Shown here: positions 8,522-17,848 of the stretch, one piece after another
Numbering within the stretch: the first letter of the stretch is position 1
How the letters are laid out: every line of letters starts with the position of its first letter
Source of the DNA: Pseudoalteromonas sp. R3
GTDB lineage: Bacteria; Pseudomonadota; Gammaproteobacteria; Enterobacterales; Alteromonadaceae
Direction: 5' to 3'
DNA length: 64,000 bases
Assembly: GCF_004014715.1 (NCBI RefSeq)
Contig: NZ_CP034834.1
Coordinates: 496,001-560,000, forward strand
The notes under the pieces: model-generated
Databases searched by the model: none
What the model was told of the DNA's origin: nothing
Seen by the model: only the letters and a program-made list of their open reading frames with translations
Made by a program: the position numbers and the translations under genes

Positions 8522-10444
8522 TTGTCTATCACACAATATTTTTCAGAAAACGGTCCTCTGGCTCGCCATTTTAACGGTTATCAGCCCAGACAGCCTCAAA
8601 TTGATATGGCCGAAGCCATAGATAAAGTTGTGAAAGAGGGTGGACAATGTGTGGTTGAGGCAGGTACAGGTACGGGTAAGACTTTTGCTTATTTGGTTCC
8701 GGCACTGTTAAACGATAAAAAAGTCATCATTTCAACCGGCTCAAAGGCGCTGCAGGAGCAGCTGTATCATAGAGATTTACCAGAACTATTAAAAGCGCTT
8801 GGTAAGGGTCGTAAAGTTGCTTTGCTAAAAGGCCGAGCGAATTATCTGTGTACTTATCGCCTGAATGAACACGTAGCACATGTGCCCAGTGACGATCCAG
8901 ATGTCATGCATCAGTTAGCGATGGTGGCTAAGTTTGCCACAGAAACCCAAAGTGGCGACCTTGCGGACTGTGTCGGTATCGAAGAAGACGCAAAAGTGCT
9001 GCCCTATGTTAATTCCACAGCGGATAACTGTTTGGGTAAGGATTGCCCTGATTTTGCAGAATGCTACATACGTAAGGCCAGGTTGAAAGCGGCTGAGGCT
9101 GATCTGGTGGTGATCAACCACCACTTGTTTTTTGCCGATATGTCGGTAAAAGAATCCGGCTTCGCCGAGCTGATGCCAACTGCAGATACCTATATATTTG
9201 ATGAAGCGCACCAGCTGGGCGAAATTGCATCCGATTATTTTGGGGAGTCCATCAGTACCAAGCAGTTACAGGCGCTGATCAATGATTTAAGACTTATTTA
9301 CCGCAGCGATATACCCGATATGCTGCAACTAGGCAAAACGCTGAACAAGTTGGAGACCAGTGTGGCTGATCTGCGCCTGGTGTTTGGCAGTGACGGTGCC
9401 CGGGGAGATTGGCGCGAAAAACTACAGGACAAGGTGATCTGCGATGCCTTGCACAGAGTGATCAGCAATCTGGATTTTTTGTATCAGGTTCTCAAGTTAT
9501 GCCTCGATCGCTCAGATAAAATTGAACATCCGCTGGAGCGAGTTTTATCGTTTAAAGGGCAACTTGACAGAGCCTTTGATGTTAGTCAGTCAGGCTTTAG
9601 TTATTGGTTCGAAACGACCCGACGTTTCCTGACAATTCACATTACACCTTTGGATGTCTCCAGTCGGTTTAAAGGCATGATGGCTAAGAGCGAAGCCAGT
9701 TTTGTCTTTACCTCGGCAACGTTGTCGGTGGATAACAGTCTGGCGCACTTTAACGCCAGTTTGGGGCTGGAGCCAGATCATCAGGCAATTGTAGACAGTC
9801 CGTTTGACTATGAATCACAGGCAATGCTTTGCCTGCCTCGCTATCTTCCTGAAAGTAAAGATGAGCTGATGCCTCATGCTCTGGTAAAGATTGCAAAGCA
9901 AGTGATCAATGCAGCCAAAGGGCGAACGTTTTTACTTTTTACCAGTTACCGGGTAATGCATCTGGTGTACGAAGGATTGAGTACTGCGACAGAATATCCG
10001 GTGTTTATGCAAGGGCAAGCCTCCAAGCGAATAATTTTGGAGCAGTTTGTTCGCCATGGCAATGCTGTACTTATGGGGACAGCCTCGTTTTGGGAAGGCG
10101 TTGATGTGCGTGGTGATGCATTGAGCTGTGTATTGATCGACAAGTTACCTTTTACCTCACCGGACGATCCTCTATTGCAAGCCAGGATGAAAGATGCACA
10201 GCTCCAAGACAAAGAGCCGTTTGATGATATTCAACTACCTCTGGCAGTAATCGCTCTAAAACAGGGGGTTGGACGTTTGATCCGGGATAAAAAAGACAAA
10301 GGTGTGCTAATTATTTGCGATAATCGCTTGGTTACGCGAAAATACGGGGAAACCTTTATTAAAAGTTTGCCCGCCATGTCACGTACCCGTGATCTGGATA
10401 AGGCATTGTCATTTTTAGAGAATATTGACCAGCATGAAATATAA
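8522..10444 (+). CDS. yoaA: YoaA, DinG/XPD-like ATP-dependent DNA helicase
   Basis: A 640-aa superfamily 2 helicase. Walker A is EAGTGTGKT at 46-54, the DEAH box is at 227-230, and four cysteines (110, 170, 175, 181) between them match the Fe-S cluster ligands of the XPD/DinG family. The C-terminal motifs include FTSATL, GTASFWEGVDV and QGVGRLIR. In E. coli YoaA works with HolC in replication-fork repair. The start appears to be TTG at 8522, with no good Shine-Dalgarno; the relic copy at 7482 keeps the same TTG. It overlaps tsaB by 11 bp. Confidence 0.93.
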   Translation: MSITQYFSENGPLARHFNGYQPRQPQIDMAEAIDKVVKEGGQCVVEAGTGTGKTFAYLVPALLNDKKVIISTGSKALQEQLYHRDLPELLKALGKGRKVALLKGRANYLCTYRLNEHVAHVPSDDPDVMHQLAMVAKFATETQSGDLADCVGIEEDAKVLPYVNSTADNCLGKDCPDFAECYIRKARLKAAEADLVVINHHLFFADMSVKESGFAELMPTADTYIFDEAHQLGEIASDYFGESISTKQLQALINDLRLIYRSDIPDMLQLGKTLNKLETSVADLRLVFGSDGARGDWREKLQDKVICDALHRVISNLDFLYQVLKLCLDRSDKIEHPLERVLSFKGQLDRAFDVSQSGFSYWFETTRRFLTIHITPLDVSSRFKGMMAKSEASFVFTSATLSVDNSLAHFNASLGLEPDHQAIVDSPFDYESQAMLCLPRYLPESKDELMPHALVKIAKQVINAAKGRTFLLFTSYRVMHLVYEGLSTATEYPVFMQGQASKRIILEQFVRHGNAVLMGTASFWEGVDVRGDALSCVLIDKLPFTSPDDPLLQARMKDAQLQDKEPFDDIQLPLAVIALKQGVGRLIRDKKDKGVLIICDNRLVTRKYGETFIKSLPAMSRTRDLDKALSFLENIDQHEI

Positions 10445-11120
10445 TTTGCTTGCCCTGGATGCTTCAACAGAAGCATTGAGCCTGGCGTTGTCGTACAACA
10501 ACAAGATCTATCGTCATTTTGAAGAGTGTCCCCAGCAACATAGTCAGAAGATACTGCCCCTGATCGAGCAGATTTTGGCTGGTGCTGGTTGCCAGCTAAA
10601 AGACCTGGATGGACTTGTGTTTGGCCGTGGACCCGGTAGTTTTACCGGAGTACGTATAGGGGTTGCTGTCGCTCAGGGGTTAGCCTATTCGGGCAACTTG
10701 CAATTGGCGGGTGTCTCGACATTGCAAGCGATGGCTCAGCAAGCGTTTGCGCAGACAACTGCTAAGCAGGTACTGGTCGCAATTGATGCACGAATGGGTG
10801 AAGTTTATTTGTGTAACTACACCAGAGGAGAGAATAACCAGGCCGTTGCACTCACGGAAGAAACAGTGATTAAGCCAGAGCTGATAGAAGGTGATTATCA
10901 AGGTGTATTGGCCGTAGGTACCGGCTGGAAGACCTATTCAGACGTCGCTGAAAAACTGTCCTTGAATGTGAACGCTGACATCGCATTGCCGCATGCCGAG
11001 TATATGCTCAGTACCGGTGCTGAACAGTTTGAAGCAGGGCTGGTTGTGAATGCAGCAGATGCTCAGCCTCAGTACGTCAGAGATACGGTGACCTGGAAGA
11101 AGTTGCCTGGGCGTGAATAA
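10434..11120 (+). CDS. tsaB: TsaB, tRNA threonylcarbamoyladenosine biosynthesis protein
   Basis: A 228-aa ASKHA-fold protein, the scaffold subunit that pairs with TsaD (and TsaE) to make t6A at position 37 of tRNAs reading ANN codons. The N-terminal LALDASTEALSLAL and the conserved FGRGPGSFTGVRIG are diagnostic. The ATG at 10434 lies inside the end of yoaA (11-bp overlap), so the two are translationally coupled; an in-frame start three codons earlier is less likely. The yoaA-tsaB pairing is common in gammaproteobacteria. Confidence 0.94.
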   Translation: MKYNLLALDASTEALSLALSYNNKIYRHFEECPQQHSQKILPLIEQILAGAGCQLKDLDGLVFGRGPGSFTGVRIGVAVAQGLAYSGNLQLAGVSTLQAMAQQAFAQTTAKQVLVAIDARMGEVYLCNYTRGENNQAVALTEETVIKPELIEGDYQGVLAVGTGWKTYSDVAEKLSLNVNADIALPHAEYMLSTGAEQFEAGLVVNAADAQPQYVRDTVTWKKLPGRE

Positions 11121-11168
11121 CAGGCTAATCTTAAACTGGTGCGTTGTGTATTTGAGTGACAAAGACTG

Positions 11169-11456
11169 ATGAAAATCAACCAGCTTGTTCAGAATCAGGA
11201 TACTTATCAGCTAAGGCAGTCGGTTGTAAAACCCGCTGCCGGCGAAACGCAACCACCCGTTCAACCAACTACTAAGCTCAAGTTTTCAGATGAAGGCGTT
11301 GCACTCGCTCAGCAGTACAATGAAGACAAACGCGCTGTAATATATGATCAACCCAACTTCAAAACCAGCGTTGCTATACAATCTTACAGTGCGATTCAAA
11401 ACCAGGACCGACGTAGTGAAGTTCAATCTTTACTCGGTGTCAGCATATATGCCTGA
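11169..11456 (+). CDS. Small conserved-looking protein of unknown function
   Basis: A 95-aa protein starting MKINQLVQNQDTYQLRQS. A proline/glutamine-rich linker (residues 20-35) is followed by a compact C terminus with AVIYDQPNFKTSVAIQSYSA and RRSEVQSLLGVSIYA. Coding character is good (no rare-codon runs) and it follows tsaB by 48 bp on the same strand, so it may be the third gene of the operon. No signal peptide, membrane segment or known catalytic motif. Function unknown. Confidence 0.65.
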   Translation: MKINQLVQNQDTYQLRQSVVKPAAGETQPPVQPTTKLKFSDEGVALAQQYNEDKRAVIYDQPNFKTSVAIQSYSAIQNQDRRSEVQSLLGVSIYA

Positions 11457-11622
11457 TATGGCCTGCCGGTTATACTTATATATAGTTACTCACAATATTT
11501 TTAACTATACGTCTACCAAAGCAAATAGCTTTAATTTCGCATGAATATTTTTCAGCAAAAATTTAGTCAATTCATTTGTTTTAATCTGCTTTTGGAGTAA
11601 TGTTAAAAGAAAAGAACAATTT

Positions 11623-13674
11623 ATGGTTACGAGTTTGCTGAACAGTTTTAACCAGTTTGCACTCAAGCTTTCTTCAAATACGATTGTCTTGTCCCTGCGG
11701 GAAGGCTATATCGCTCTTATCCCGTTTTTCATCGTAGCTTCAGTGATCACTCTTTTAAATCAGTGGCTTGGAGATGATCTAAGCAAGCTTAAATATCAAG
11801 CCCTTGGCGATTTTAACACTTTGGTTTGGGGGATCTTTCCTTTACTGACACTCATCTCTTTCAGCTACTATCTGTCAAAAAACCTAAAAATCCACACCAT
11901 TGCAGGTCCTGTTTTGGTACTTGCCTGTTTTACTGCAACAACGGGATACATAGAAATAAATCAGGGAACCCTGACTATAGTGCATAGAAACGGTATGCTG
12001 TATTCGCTACTTATGCCTGTGCTTTGCTGCTACTTGCTTGCACATATTGAGCGGATACGCTGGCTCAGGCTGGTGGGGATCAGCTCTATAAGTCTGTTTT
12101 TACGAAAACACCTGAATCTTATCATTCCCTATATTCTGGTCACCGCTTTTATCCTATTAGTGATCCCCGTGATTGATCATTTTTCGGGACAGATCCACAG
12201 TACGTTAAAACTACTTAACCCCACCTGGAATGTGTTCGAGAAGATTTCTGCCCAGTTGATTTTTTCACATTTACTGTGGTTTATCGGCGTCCATGGTGAC
12301 AACACTTATCATTTACTGGTTTCCGGTGAGCTGACCGATTACCTAGTGTTGCCTCAGCTTTCGAGTTACGACTTTTATACCTGTTTTGTGATTATCGGTG
12401 GAACTGGTTGTATCTGGGGACTGATCATTGCCTCAATGTTACTCAAAAATGCACGCCATGAGCGAAGTATAGCTATGATAGCATCGCCACTCGCCCTGTT
12501 TAATATCAGTGAGGTTATGCTCTATGCGCTGCCAATTGTGTTTAATCCGTATTTGCTAATTCCTTTTTTGCTTAGCCCGCTGCTCAATGCGTTAATTGCT
12601 TATACCTGTATCTCTACTGGACTTATTTCCCTGGACCCAGCAATGGATATTCCCTGGTTCACTCCTGTGTTTGTTAGTGGCTGGCTATTGACACAGAGTT
12701 TCAGTGGCATTGCGCTGCAAGTAGCTCTGATAGCGCTGAATGCATGTCTGTATTTCCCGTTTTTAAAATTCAATCGAGATCATAATTTGTCGGGAAAGGC
12801 ATTGGATGTGCTGCTTAAGAGGTTTACCACCGGAAGGCTGATTGAAGCCGGCGCGGAAAGCTCGTATACGCGCTCTCAACGAGAAGAGCAGATCAATGTT
12901 CATAGTCTGAAAGAAGTCACGGATGCACTAAATCGAGGCGAATTGATGCTGTTTTATCAGCCCAAAATAAACCCCTACACTAAAAACGTTGTTGGGTTTG
13001 AAGCGTTATTGCGTCTCAAAGACACTGATGGTTGTGTTCAGGGTCCTTGGTTTCTTGCAACGTTAGAGCAGCATTCACTGCTGCACATCATAGATAATTT
13101 CGTTATCGACCAGTTAGAAGTTGATCTGGAGCAATTTGCTCGGGACGGATTCAGGCCAAAAGTGAGTTTTAATATCTCTCCGCAAAATTTGCTGACAGGC
13201 GGCTATAAGCGCATCGTGAAGGCGTTTGCTGATTACCCGGGGCAAGTTGAAGTCGAGCTGCTTGAATCGAGTTATATAGAAGATTTTAATAGAACAGTCG
13301 ATGTTGTTAATTTACTTCGCGAACATCAGATTGCCTGCGCTATGGATGATTTCGGCACGGGTTACTCATGTCTTTCAGTATTGTCAAAACTCAATATAGA
13401 TACCATTAAATTAGACCGGAGCTTATTGCCGGAGAGCTACAACAGTAAGTCTGTGTCTTTGTATACCAATTTGTCTGAGATGATTGCAAACTTGGGGTTT
13501 AGGTTAGTGGCGGAGGGTGTAGAGACAAAAGAGGAAGAGAACCTGGTGAAACAATCACAGGTAGACTGTGTACAGGGTTTTTTATATTACAAGGCTATGC
13601 CTATTGATGAGGCAATGGATTTATTAAAAAAGCAACACGAGTCTCATCAGGACATTAAAAGCCAAGTACTTTGA
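11623..13674 (+). CDS. Membrane EAL-domain protein with a PTS EIIC-like N-terminal domain
   Basis: A 683-aa fusion. Residues 1-390 form about ten membrane segments resembling the EIIC permease of the cellobiose/lactose PTS, including WFIGVHGDNTYHLL and FNISEVMLYALPIVFNPY (the normal NEP motif is changed to SEV). There is no EIIA or EIIB domain. Residues 420-675 are an EAL domain with EALLRL (Glu460), NISPQ, DDFGTGYS, IKLDRS, AEGVE and QGF, the residues needed for c-di-GMP hydrolysis. The likely role is a sugar-responsive or membrane-embedded phosphodiesterase; the sensing idea is an inference. It stands alone, with no promoter motif that I could recognise. Confidence 0.88.
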   Translation: MVTSLLNSFNQFALKLSSNTIVLSLREGYIALIPFFIVASVITLLNQWLGDDLSKLKYQALGDFNTLVWGIFPLLTLISFSYYLSKNLKIHTIAGPVLVLACFTATTGYIEINQGTLTIVHRNGMLYSLLMPVLCCYLLAHIERIRWLRLVGISSISLFLRKHLNLIIPYILVTAFILLVIPVIDHFSGQIHSTLKLLNPTWNVFEKISAQLIFSHLLWFIGVHGDNTYHLLVSGELTDYLVLPQLSSYDFYTCFVIIGGTGCIWGLIIASMLLKNARHERSIAMIASPLALFNISEVMLYALPIVFNPYLLIPFLLSPLLNALIAYTCISTGLISLDPAMDIPWFTPVFVSGWLLTQSFSGIALQVALIALNACLYFPFLKFNRDHNLSGKALDVLLKRFTTGRLIEAGAESSYTRSQREEQINVHSLKEVTDALNRGELMLFYQPKINPYTKNVVGFEALLRLKDTDGCVQGPWFLATLEQHSLLHIIDNFVIDQLEVDLEQFARDGFRPKVSFNISPQNLLTGGYKRIVKAFADYPGQVEVELLESSYIEDFNRTVDVVNLLREHQIACAMDDFGTGYSCLSVLSKLNIDTIKLDRSLLPESYNSKSVSLYTNLSEMIANLGFRLVAEGVETKEEENLVKQSQVDCVQGFLYYKAMPIDEAMDLLKKQHESHQDIKSQVL

Positions 13675-13680
13675 TGATAA

Positions 13681-13702
13681 TGGGCCTGGCGTTGCAGGCC
13701 CA
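13681..13702. terminator. Hairpin between convergent genes
   Basis: TGGGCCTG and CAGGCCCA form an 8-bp stem with a 6-base loop between the EAL gene and the convergent alkaline phosphatase gene. There is no T-tract on either side, so termination may be weak. Confidence 0.5.
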
Positions 13703-13715
13703 CCAAAATGACGGG

Positions 13716-15017
13716 TTACTTGGCAATATAAGAGATCAGCTTATCTGCGATTTGGGTATTGTTTAAAGAGCCAATAAAAGTATCGCGACCTTCTCCGTAG
13801 GCAAAAATTTGCACATCAATGGCGGTATGTCCTTTAGTAGTCCACCCCGTAAAGCTTGCATCATTAATCAACTTATTGGCTGCCTTGTAGAGTGCTTCCT
13901 TTGACTCCTTTTGCGCACTTGTAAGGCGCTTTTTAGTATCTGTGTCAAAAGGTAAGCCGGTTAACTCATTCCAGGATTGAGCCATTTTCTCAGGCTTCAT
14001 ATCGTATAGGGTATTGGTTATTTCTTTAACAGAGGCTTTAACCTTTGCCACAACATCAGTTTTCCATTCATAAACGCCATTACTGCCAAGGGTAAGGCCG
14101 CCGGTTGAGTGGTCCGCAGTGATAACAAGTAAAGTATCTGGATTTGAATCTACATAGGCTTTTGCAAGAGAAATCGCTCCCGCGAAGTCATCCATCTCTT
14201 TCATTGCACAGGCTATGTCATTAGCATGACCGCACCAGTCAATCTGGCTGCCTTCGATCATGACAAAAAAGCCTTTTTCGTTTTGTTTGTGCAGCAAAGA
14301 AAGGGTTTTATCTGTCATCGCTGCAAGTCGATGTGGCTCATCGCTATCTATGGCGTGAGGAAAGGCGACCTCTGCAAACAGGCCTAATGCCGGTAAGCGG
14401 TTTAGTGTGTTTAAATTGCTAAATGAGTCTGTGTATTGATACCCAGCCTGTTTAAATTCATTGACCAGGTTTCTGTCATCACGAATGAAGTATTTAGTAC
14501 CCCCACCCAGTAATAAATCGACAGGGAGTTTGCCGGCAACCTTGTTGTCTATGTAATCATCCGCGATTTCGTCATAGTTACGACGCGACTCATTGTGTGC
14601 TGCAAAGCTTGCTGGTGTGGCGTGATTTATTTGTGAGGTTGCCACTAAGGCTGTCGTCATTCCTTTTTCTTTAGCCATTTCAAGCATGGTCTTAAGCGCA
14701 TGTTTGTGTGTATCTACAGCGATTGCACCATTGTAACTCTTTGACGCTGTACTCAGTGCTGTTGCACCTGCTGCGCTGTCTGTAACGACAGTGTCATCAT
14801 CAGGGTATGTGTGCGCCATACCAACGAGAATGGAATCGAATACGGTTGGCTCAACAATTTTCGTTTCGTGATTGTCTTGCATGTAGCGGTAGGCAGTTGT
14901 AAACGCCGGCCCCATGCCATCTCCGATCATGTAAATGATGTTTTTTGGCGCCGCAAGGGCTGAGTGAGACAGGGTACAGCCCAGTGCAAATGCAATGGCG
15001 CTAATTTTTTGTATCAT
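13716..15017 (-). CDS. Secreted alkaline phosphatase
   Basis: A 433-aa PhoA-family metallo-phosphatase. A signal peptide (MIQKISAIAFALGCTLSHSA, cleavage after ALA) sends it to the periplasm. The metal-binding IYMIGDGMG holds Asp33; the nucleophile is Ser81 in TDSAAGATA; further metal ligands lie in DWCGHAND and TADHSTGGLT. The enzyme releases phosphate from organic monoesters. It is a single gene between convergent and divergent neighbours. I did not find a clear Pho box in the 134 bp upstream, so phosphate control is not shown. Confidence 0.93.
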   Translation of the reverse strand: MIQKISAIAFALGCTLSHSALAAPKNIIYMIGDGMGPAFTTAYRYMQDNHETKIVEPTVFDSILVGMAHTYPDDDTVVTDSAAGATALSTASKSYNGAIAVDTHKHALKTMLEMAKEKGMTTALVATSQINHATPASFAAHNESRRNYDEIADDYIDNKVAGKLPVDLLLGGGTKYFIRDDRNLVNEFKQAGYQYTDSFSNLNTLNRLPALGLFAEVAFPHAIDSDEPHRLAAMTDKTLSLLHKQNEKGFFVMIEGSQIDWCGHANDIACAMKEMDDFAGAISLAKAYVDSNPDTLLVITADHSTGGLTLGSNGVYEWKTDVVAKVKASVKEITNTLYDMKPEKMAQSWNELTGLPFDTDTKKRLTSAQKESKEALYKAANKLINDASFTGWTTKGHTAIDVQIFAYGEGRDTFIGSLNNTQIADKLISYIAK

Positions 15018-15151
15018 AGATGGTCCTTAATTTTCCCGTGTGTGCTCGCCTTCGTGCTGGAACAATTACTGCTAACGAGAGATTAGTGCTTTGCACGCGA
15101 GCCAGAATGCGTAGAATATTAATGTAAACCGTTCAATAAGAATATGAATTT

Positions 15152-16036
15152 ATGTTGATTGCTAATAAAAATAAGATAAAACAGGGAAAAGTTGCCGGAT
15201 ACGCATATCAAGAATTGGGAAAGGGGAAGCGGACGGTAGTGATGCTACACGGTTGGCAAGATAACAGTAACAGTTTTCTGCCAATACTATCGAATCTATC
15301 TCATGAGCAGCTAGAAGACTTCAGGTTTATCGCTTTAGATTTTCCTGGGCATGGCTTGTCAAATTGGAAAAGTCCCGATGCTCAGTATTACTTTGTTGAA
15401 TATGTTTATGATATCTTGAGTTTTTTTCGTTATATGGACATATCACGTTGTGATATTGTCGGGCATTCAATGGGGGCATTGGTTGGAGGGTTATTTACCA
15501 GCCTATACGCAGACAAAGTGGACTCGCTGACTTTGATAGACGGCATAGGCCTTTTGTATCAAAGTGATAAAAACGCCAGACAACAGTTACTACAAGCTTT
15601 TACGGCGCGAGAAGCATTCGATGAAAACGTTAATTCAACCAGACGACTGTTTGCGGATAAGCAAGCCATAATTAAAGCTCGGGTTAAAGTTAGCGATTTC
15701 AACGAGGAAATTGCTGCTATATTAATGGAGCGAAATATTGCACAGAGTGAAGAGGGCGCTCGGCTAACAACGGACCCGAAATTGAAACTTCCCTCAACAA
15801 CGCGGTTTTCGCGGGCTCAGGCGCTTAATTTACTGCAAGGCATCGAAACACCCACTTTGGCTATAATGGGGACGTCAGGTTTTGCGCAGATGAAGCATAG
15901 TTTAACGCAATTTTCTGAGTGTTTTAAAAGGTTTAGATGTATTGAAGTCAGTGGTGGGCATCATTGTCATATGGAAAATCCGGAGCAAGTGTTAGATAAG
16001 ATCTTAACGCATATTAAACATCCGAACCTTTCCTGA
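15152..16036 (+). CDS. Alpha/beta hydrolase
   Basis: A 294-aa cytoplasmic alpha/beta-hydrolase fold protein: HGW oxyanion strand at 33-35, nucleophile Ser106 in GHSMGA, and a C-terminal catalytic His within GGHHCHMENP near residue 271. A lid region lies around 140-220. The substrate is unknown. It is upstream of fadD on the same strand, separated by 122 bp with a palindrome, so a thioesterase or lipase-like role in acyl metabolism is possible but speculative. No clear Shine-Dalgarno precedes the ATG. Confidence 0.85.
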   Translation: MLIANKNKIKQGKVAGYAYQELGKGKRTVVMLHGWQDNSNSFLPILSNLSHEQLEDFRFIALDFPGHGLSNWKSPDAQYYFVEYVYDILSFFRYMDISRCDIVGHSMGALVGGLFTSLYADKVDSLTLIDGIGLLYQSDKNARQQLLQAFTAREAFDENVNSTRRLFADKQAIIKARVKVSDFNEEIAAILMERNIAQSEEGARLTTDPKLKLPSTTRFSRAQALNLLQGIETPTLAIMGTSGFAQMKHSLTQFSECFKRFRCIEVSGGHHCHMENPEQVLDKILTHIKHPNLS

Positions 16037-16098
16037 TTGTATATTTATGCCAAATGTGGGACCATCCCAGCTTTAGAGTATTTACTCAATTGTTTATG

Positions 16099-16119
16099 TA
16101 CCTTAATTATATTAAGGTA
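16099..16119. promoter_or_regulatory. Perfect inverted repeat upstream of fadD
   Basis: Arms TACCTTAAT (16099-16107) and ATTAAGGTA (16111-16119) are perfect inverted repeats around a TAT centre, 40 bp before the fadD start. The size and position fit a dimeric repressor operator (for example a TetR- or GntR-type fatty-acid regulator). I cannot name the regulator. Confidence 0.5.
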
Positions 16120-16158
16120 GGTTCAATATAAAAAATAACGAGAACACAGGAGCTAAGA

Positions 16159-17808
16159 GTGGAAAAAATCTGGTTAAAGCGCTACCCCGAAGGGATGCCT
16201 GAAACAATCGACCCAGAACACTACAACTCGCTGCTAGAATTATTCGACAACAGTTTTACAGAGTTTGGCCAGTTACCAGCGTATAGTAACATGGGCAAAA
16301 CAATGACTTACCAACAAGTTGATGAAGCGACTAAGGCCGTTGCCAGTTACATTCAAAATACCCTCAAGCTAGGTAAAGGGGATAAAGTAGCTGTGATGAT
16401 GCCAAATCTGTTACAAACACCAGTAACAATTTTGGGCGTACTGCGAGCAGGTTGTACCGTGGTTAACGTTAATCCGCTGTATACAGTGCGTGAGCTTGAG
16501 CATCAACTAAATGATTCTGAAGCGAAAGCAATCTTTATACTTGCTAACTTTGCGCACACACTGGAAAAGGCACTGCCTACAACGGGTGTTAAGCACATAG
16601 TCGTAACACAAATTGGCGATATGCTGGGTGGGTTTAAAAAGCATTTAGTCAACTTTGTGGTCAAAAAGCTTAAGAAAATGGTCCCTGACTATACGCTGCC
16701 TAATGCTCTGCCTTTTGCGCAGGCAATCAGCGCTGACCCCGGTCAATATAAAGTACCTGATGTCACTTTGAACGATCTTGCTTTTCTTCAATACACAGGG
16801 GGAACAACCGGGGTTTCTAAAGGGGCTATGTTGACCCACGGAAATATGGTTGCAAACCTGGAGCAAGTATCAGGGTGTCTTGATAAGGTACTTGATAAAG
16901 GGCGTGAAGTTGTGATCACGGCATTGCCGCTATATCACATTTTCGCATTAACTGCGAACTGCCTAACCTTCATGAAGTATGGCGGCCACAATATTTTGAT
17001 CACTAACCCTCGTGATATGCCTGGTTTTGTCAAAGAGTTGGCTAAGTATCCATTTACAGCCATCACGGGTGTTAACACTTTATTTAATGGTTTATTGAAT
17101 ACACCTGGATTTGCAGAGTTAGATTTCTCTACCTTAAAGATGTCACTCGGTGGAGGTATGGCGGTGCAGCGTCCGGTTGCTGAGCGTTGGCAAAAAGTGA
17201 CCAAGAGTAAGCTAATGGAAGGTTATGGTCTTACAGAATGTGCGCCTTTGGTTACCATCTGCCCATGGGACCTAGACGGCTACAATGGCTCAATCGGGCT
17301 ACCTGCGCCAAGTACTGAACTTAAGGTCATCAAAGATAATGGAGAAGAAGCGCCATTAGGTGAGCCAGGGGAGTTGTGTGTTAAAGGACCACAAGTCATG
17401 GCTGGTTATTATAATCGCCCAGATGCAACCGCTGAGTGCCTGCAAGACGGTTGGTTTGCAACTGGAGATATTGCTATATATGACGAGGAAGGTTTCTTCT
17501 ACATCGTTGACCGTAAAAAAGACATGATCTTAGTATCAGGCTTTAACGTGTTTCCGAATGAAATAGAAGAAGTTGTCGCGATGCATGATGGTGTACTGGA
17601 AGTAGCCGCTGTGGGCGTACCACACGAGGTCAGTGGCGAACAGGTTAAAGTTTTTGTCGTGCGAAAGGATCCATCTTTAACAGAAAAAGATATAATAAAG
17701 CATTGTCGCGATAAGCTAACCAATTATAAAGTCCCTAAATTGGTCGAATTCAGAGATGAATTACCAAAGACCAATGTCGGCAAAATATTGCGTAGGGCAT
17801 TAAAGTAA
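16159..17808 (+). CDS. fadD: FadD, long-chain-fatty-acid--CoA ligase
   Basis: A 549-aa ANL-superfamily enzyme that activates fatty acids to acyl-CoA with ATP for beta-oxidation, at the inner membrane. The P-loop is [19 protein letters not shown], followed by [30 protein letters not shown] and the C-terminal catalytic Lys in [11 protein letters not shown]. The GTG start at 16159 has AGGAG at good spacing. fadD directly followed by rnd is the same order as in E. coli. A strong terminator follows. Confidence 0.95.
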   Translation: MEKIWLKRYPEGMPETIDPEHYNSLLELFDNSFTEFGQLPAYSNMGKTMTYQQVDEATKAVASYIQNTLKLGKGDKVAVMMPNLLQTPVTILGVLRAGCTVVNVNPLYTVRELEHQLNDSEAKAIFILANFAHTLEKALPTTGVKHIVVTQIGDMLGGFKKHLVNFVVKKLKKMVPDYTLPNALPFAQAISADPGQYKVPDVTLNDLAFLQYTGGTTGVSKGAMLTHGNMVANLEQVSGCLDKVLDKGREVVITALPLYHIFALTANCLTFMKYGGHNILITNPRDMPGFVKELAKYPFTAITGVNTLFNGLLNTPGFAELDFSTLKMSLGGGMAVQRPVAERWQKVTKSKLMEGYGLTECAPLVTICPWDLDGYNGSIGLPAPSTELKVIKDNGEEAPLGEPGELCVKGPQVMAGYYNRPDATAECLQDGWFATGDIAIYDEEGFFYIVDRKKDMILVSGFNVFPNEIEEVVAMHDGVLEVAAVGVPHEVSGEQVKVFVVRKDPSLTEKDIIKHCRDKLTNYKVPKLVEFRDELPKTNVGKILRRALK

Positions 17809-17812
17809 AAAG

Positions 17813-17836
17813 AAACCGGCGCAAGCCGGTTTTTTA
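17813..17836 (+). terminator. Rho-independent terminator after fadD
   Basis: ACCGGC-GCAA-GCCGGT hairpin (17815-17830; extended by A-T pairs to an 8-bp stem) followed by a run of T. It lies between fadD and rnd, so rnd is probably expressed from its own signal or by read-through. Confidence 0.85.
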
Positions 17837-17848
17837 TAGGGAGTAAAT

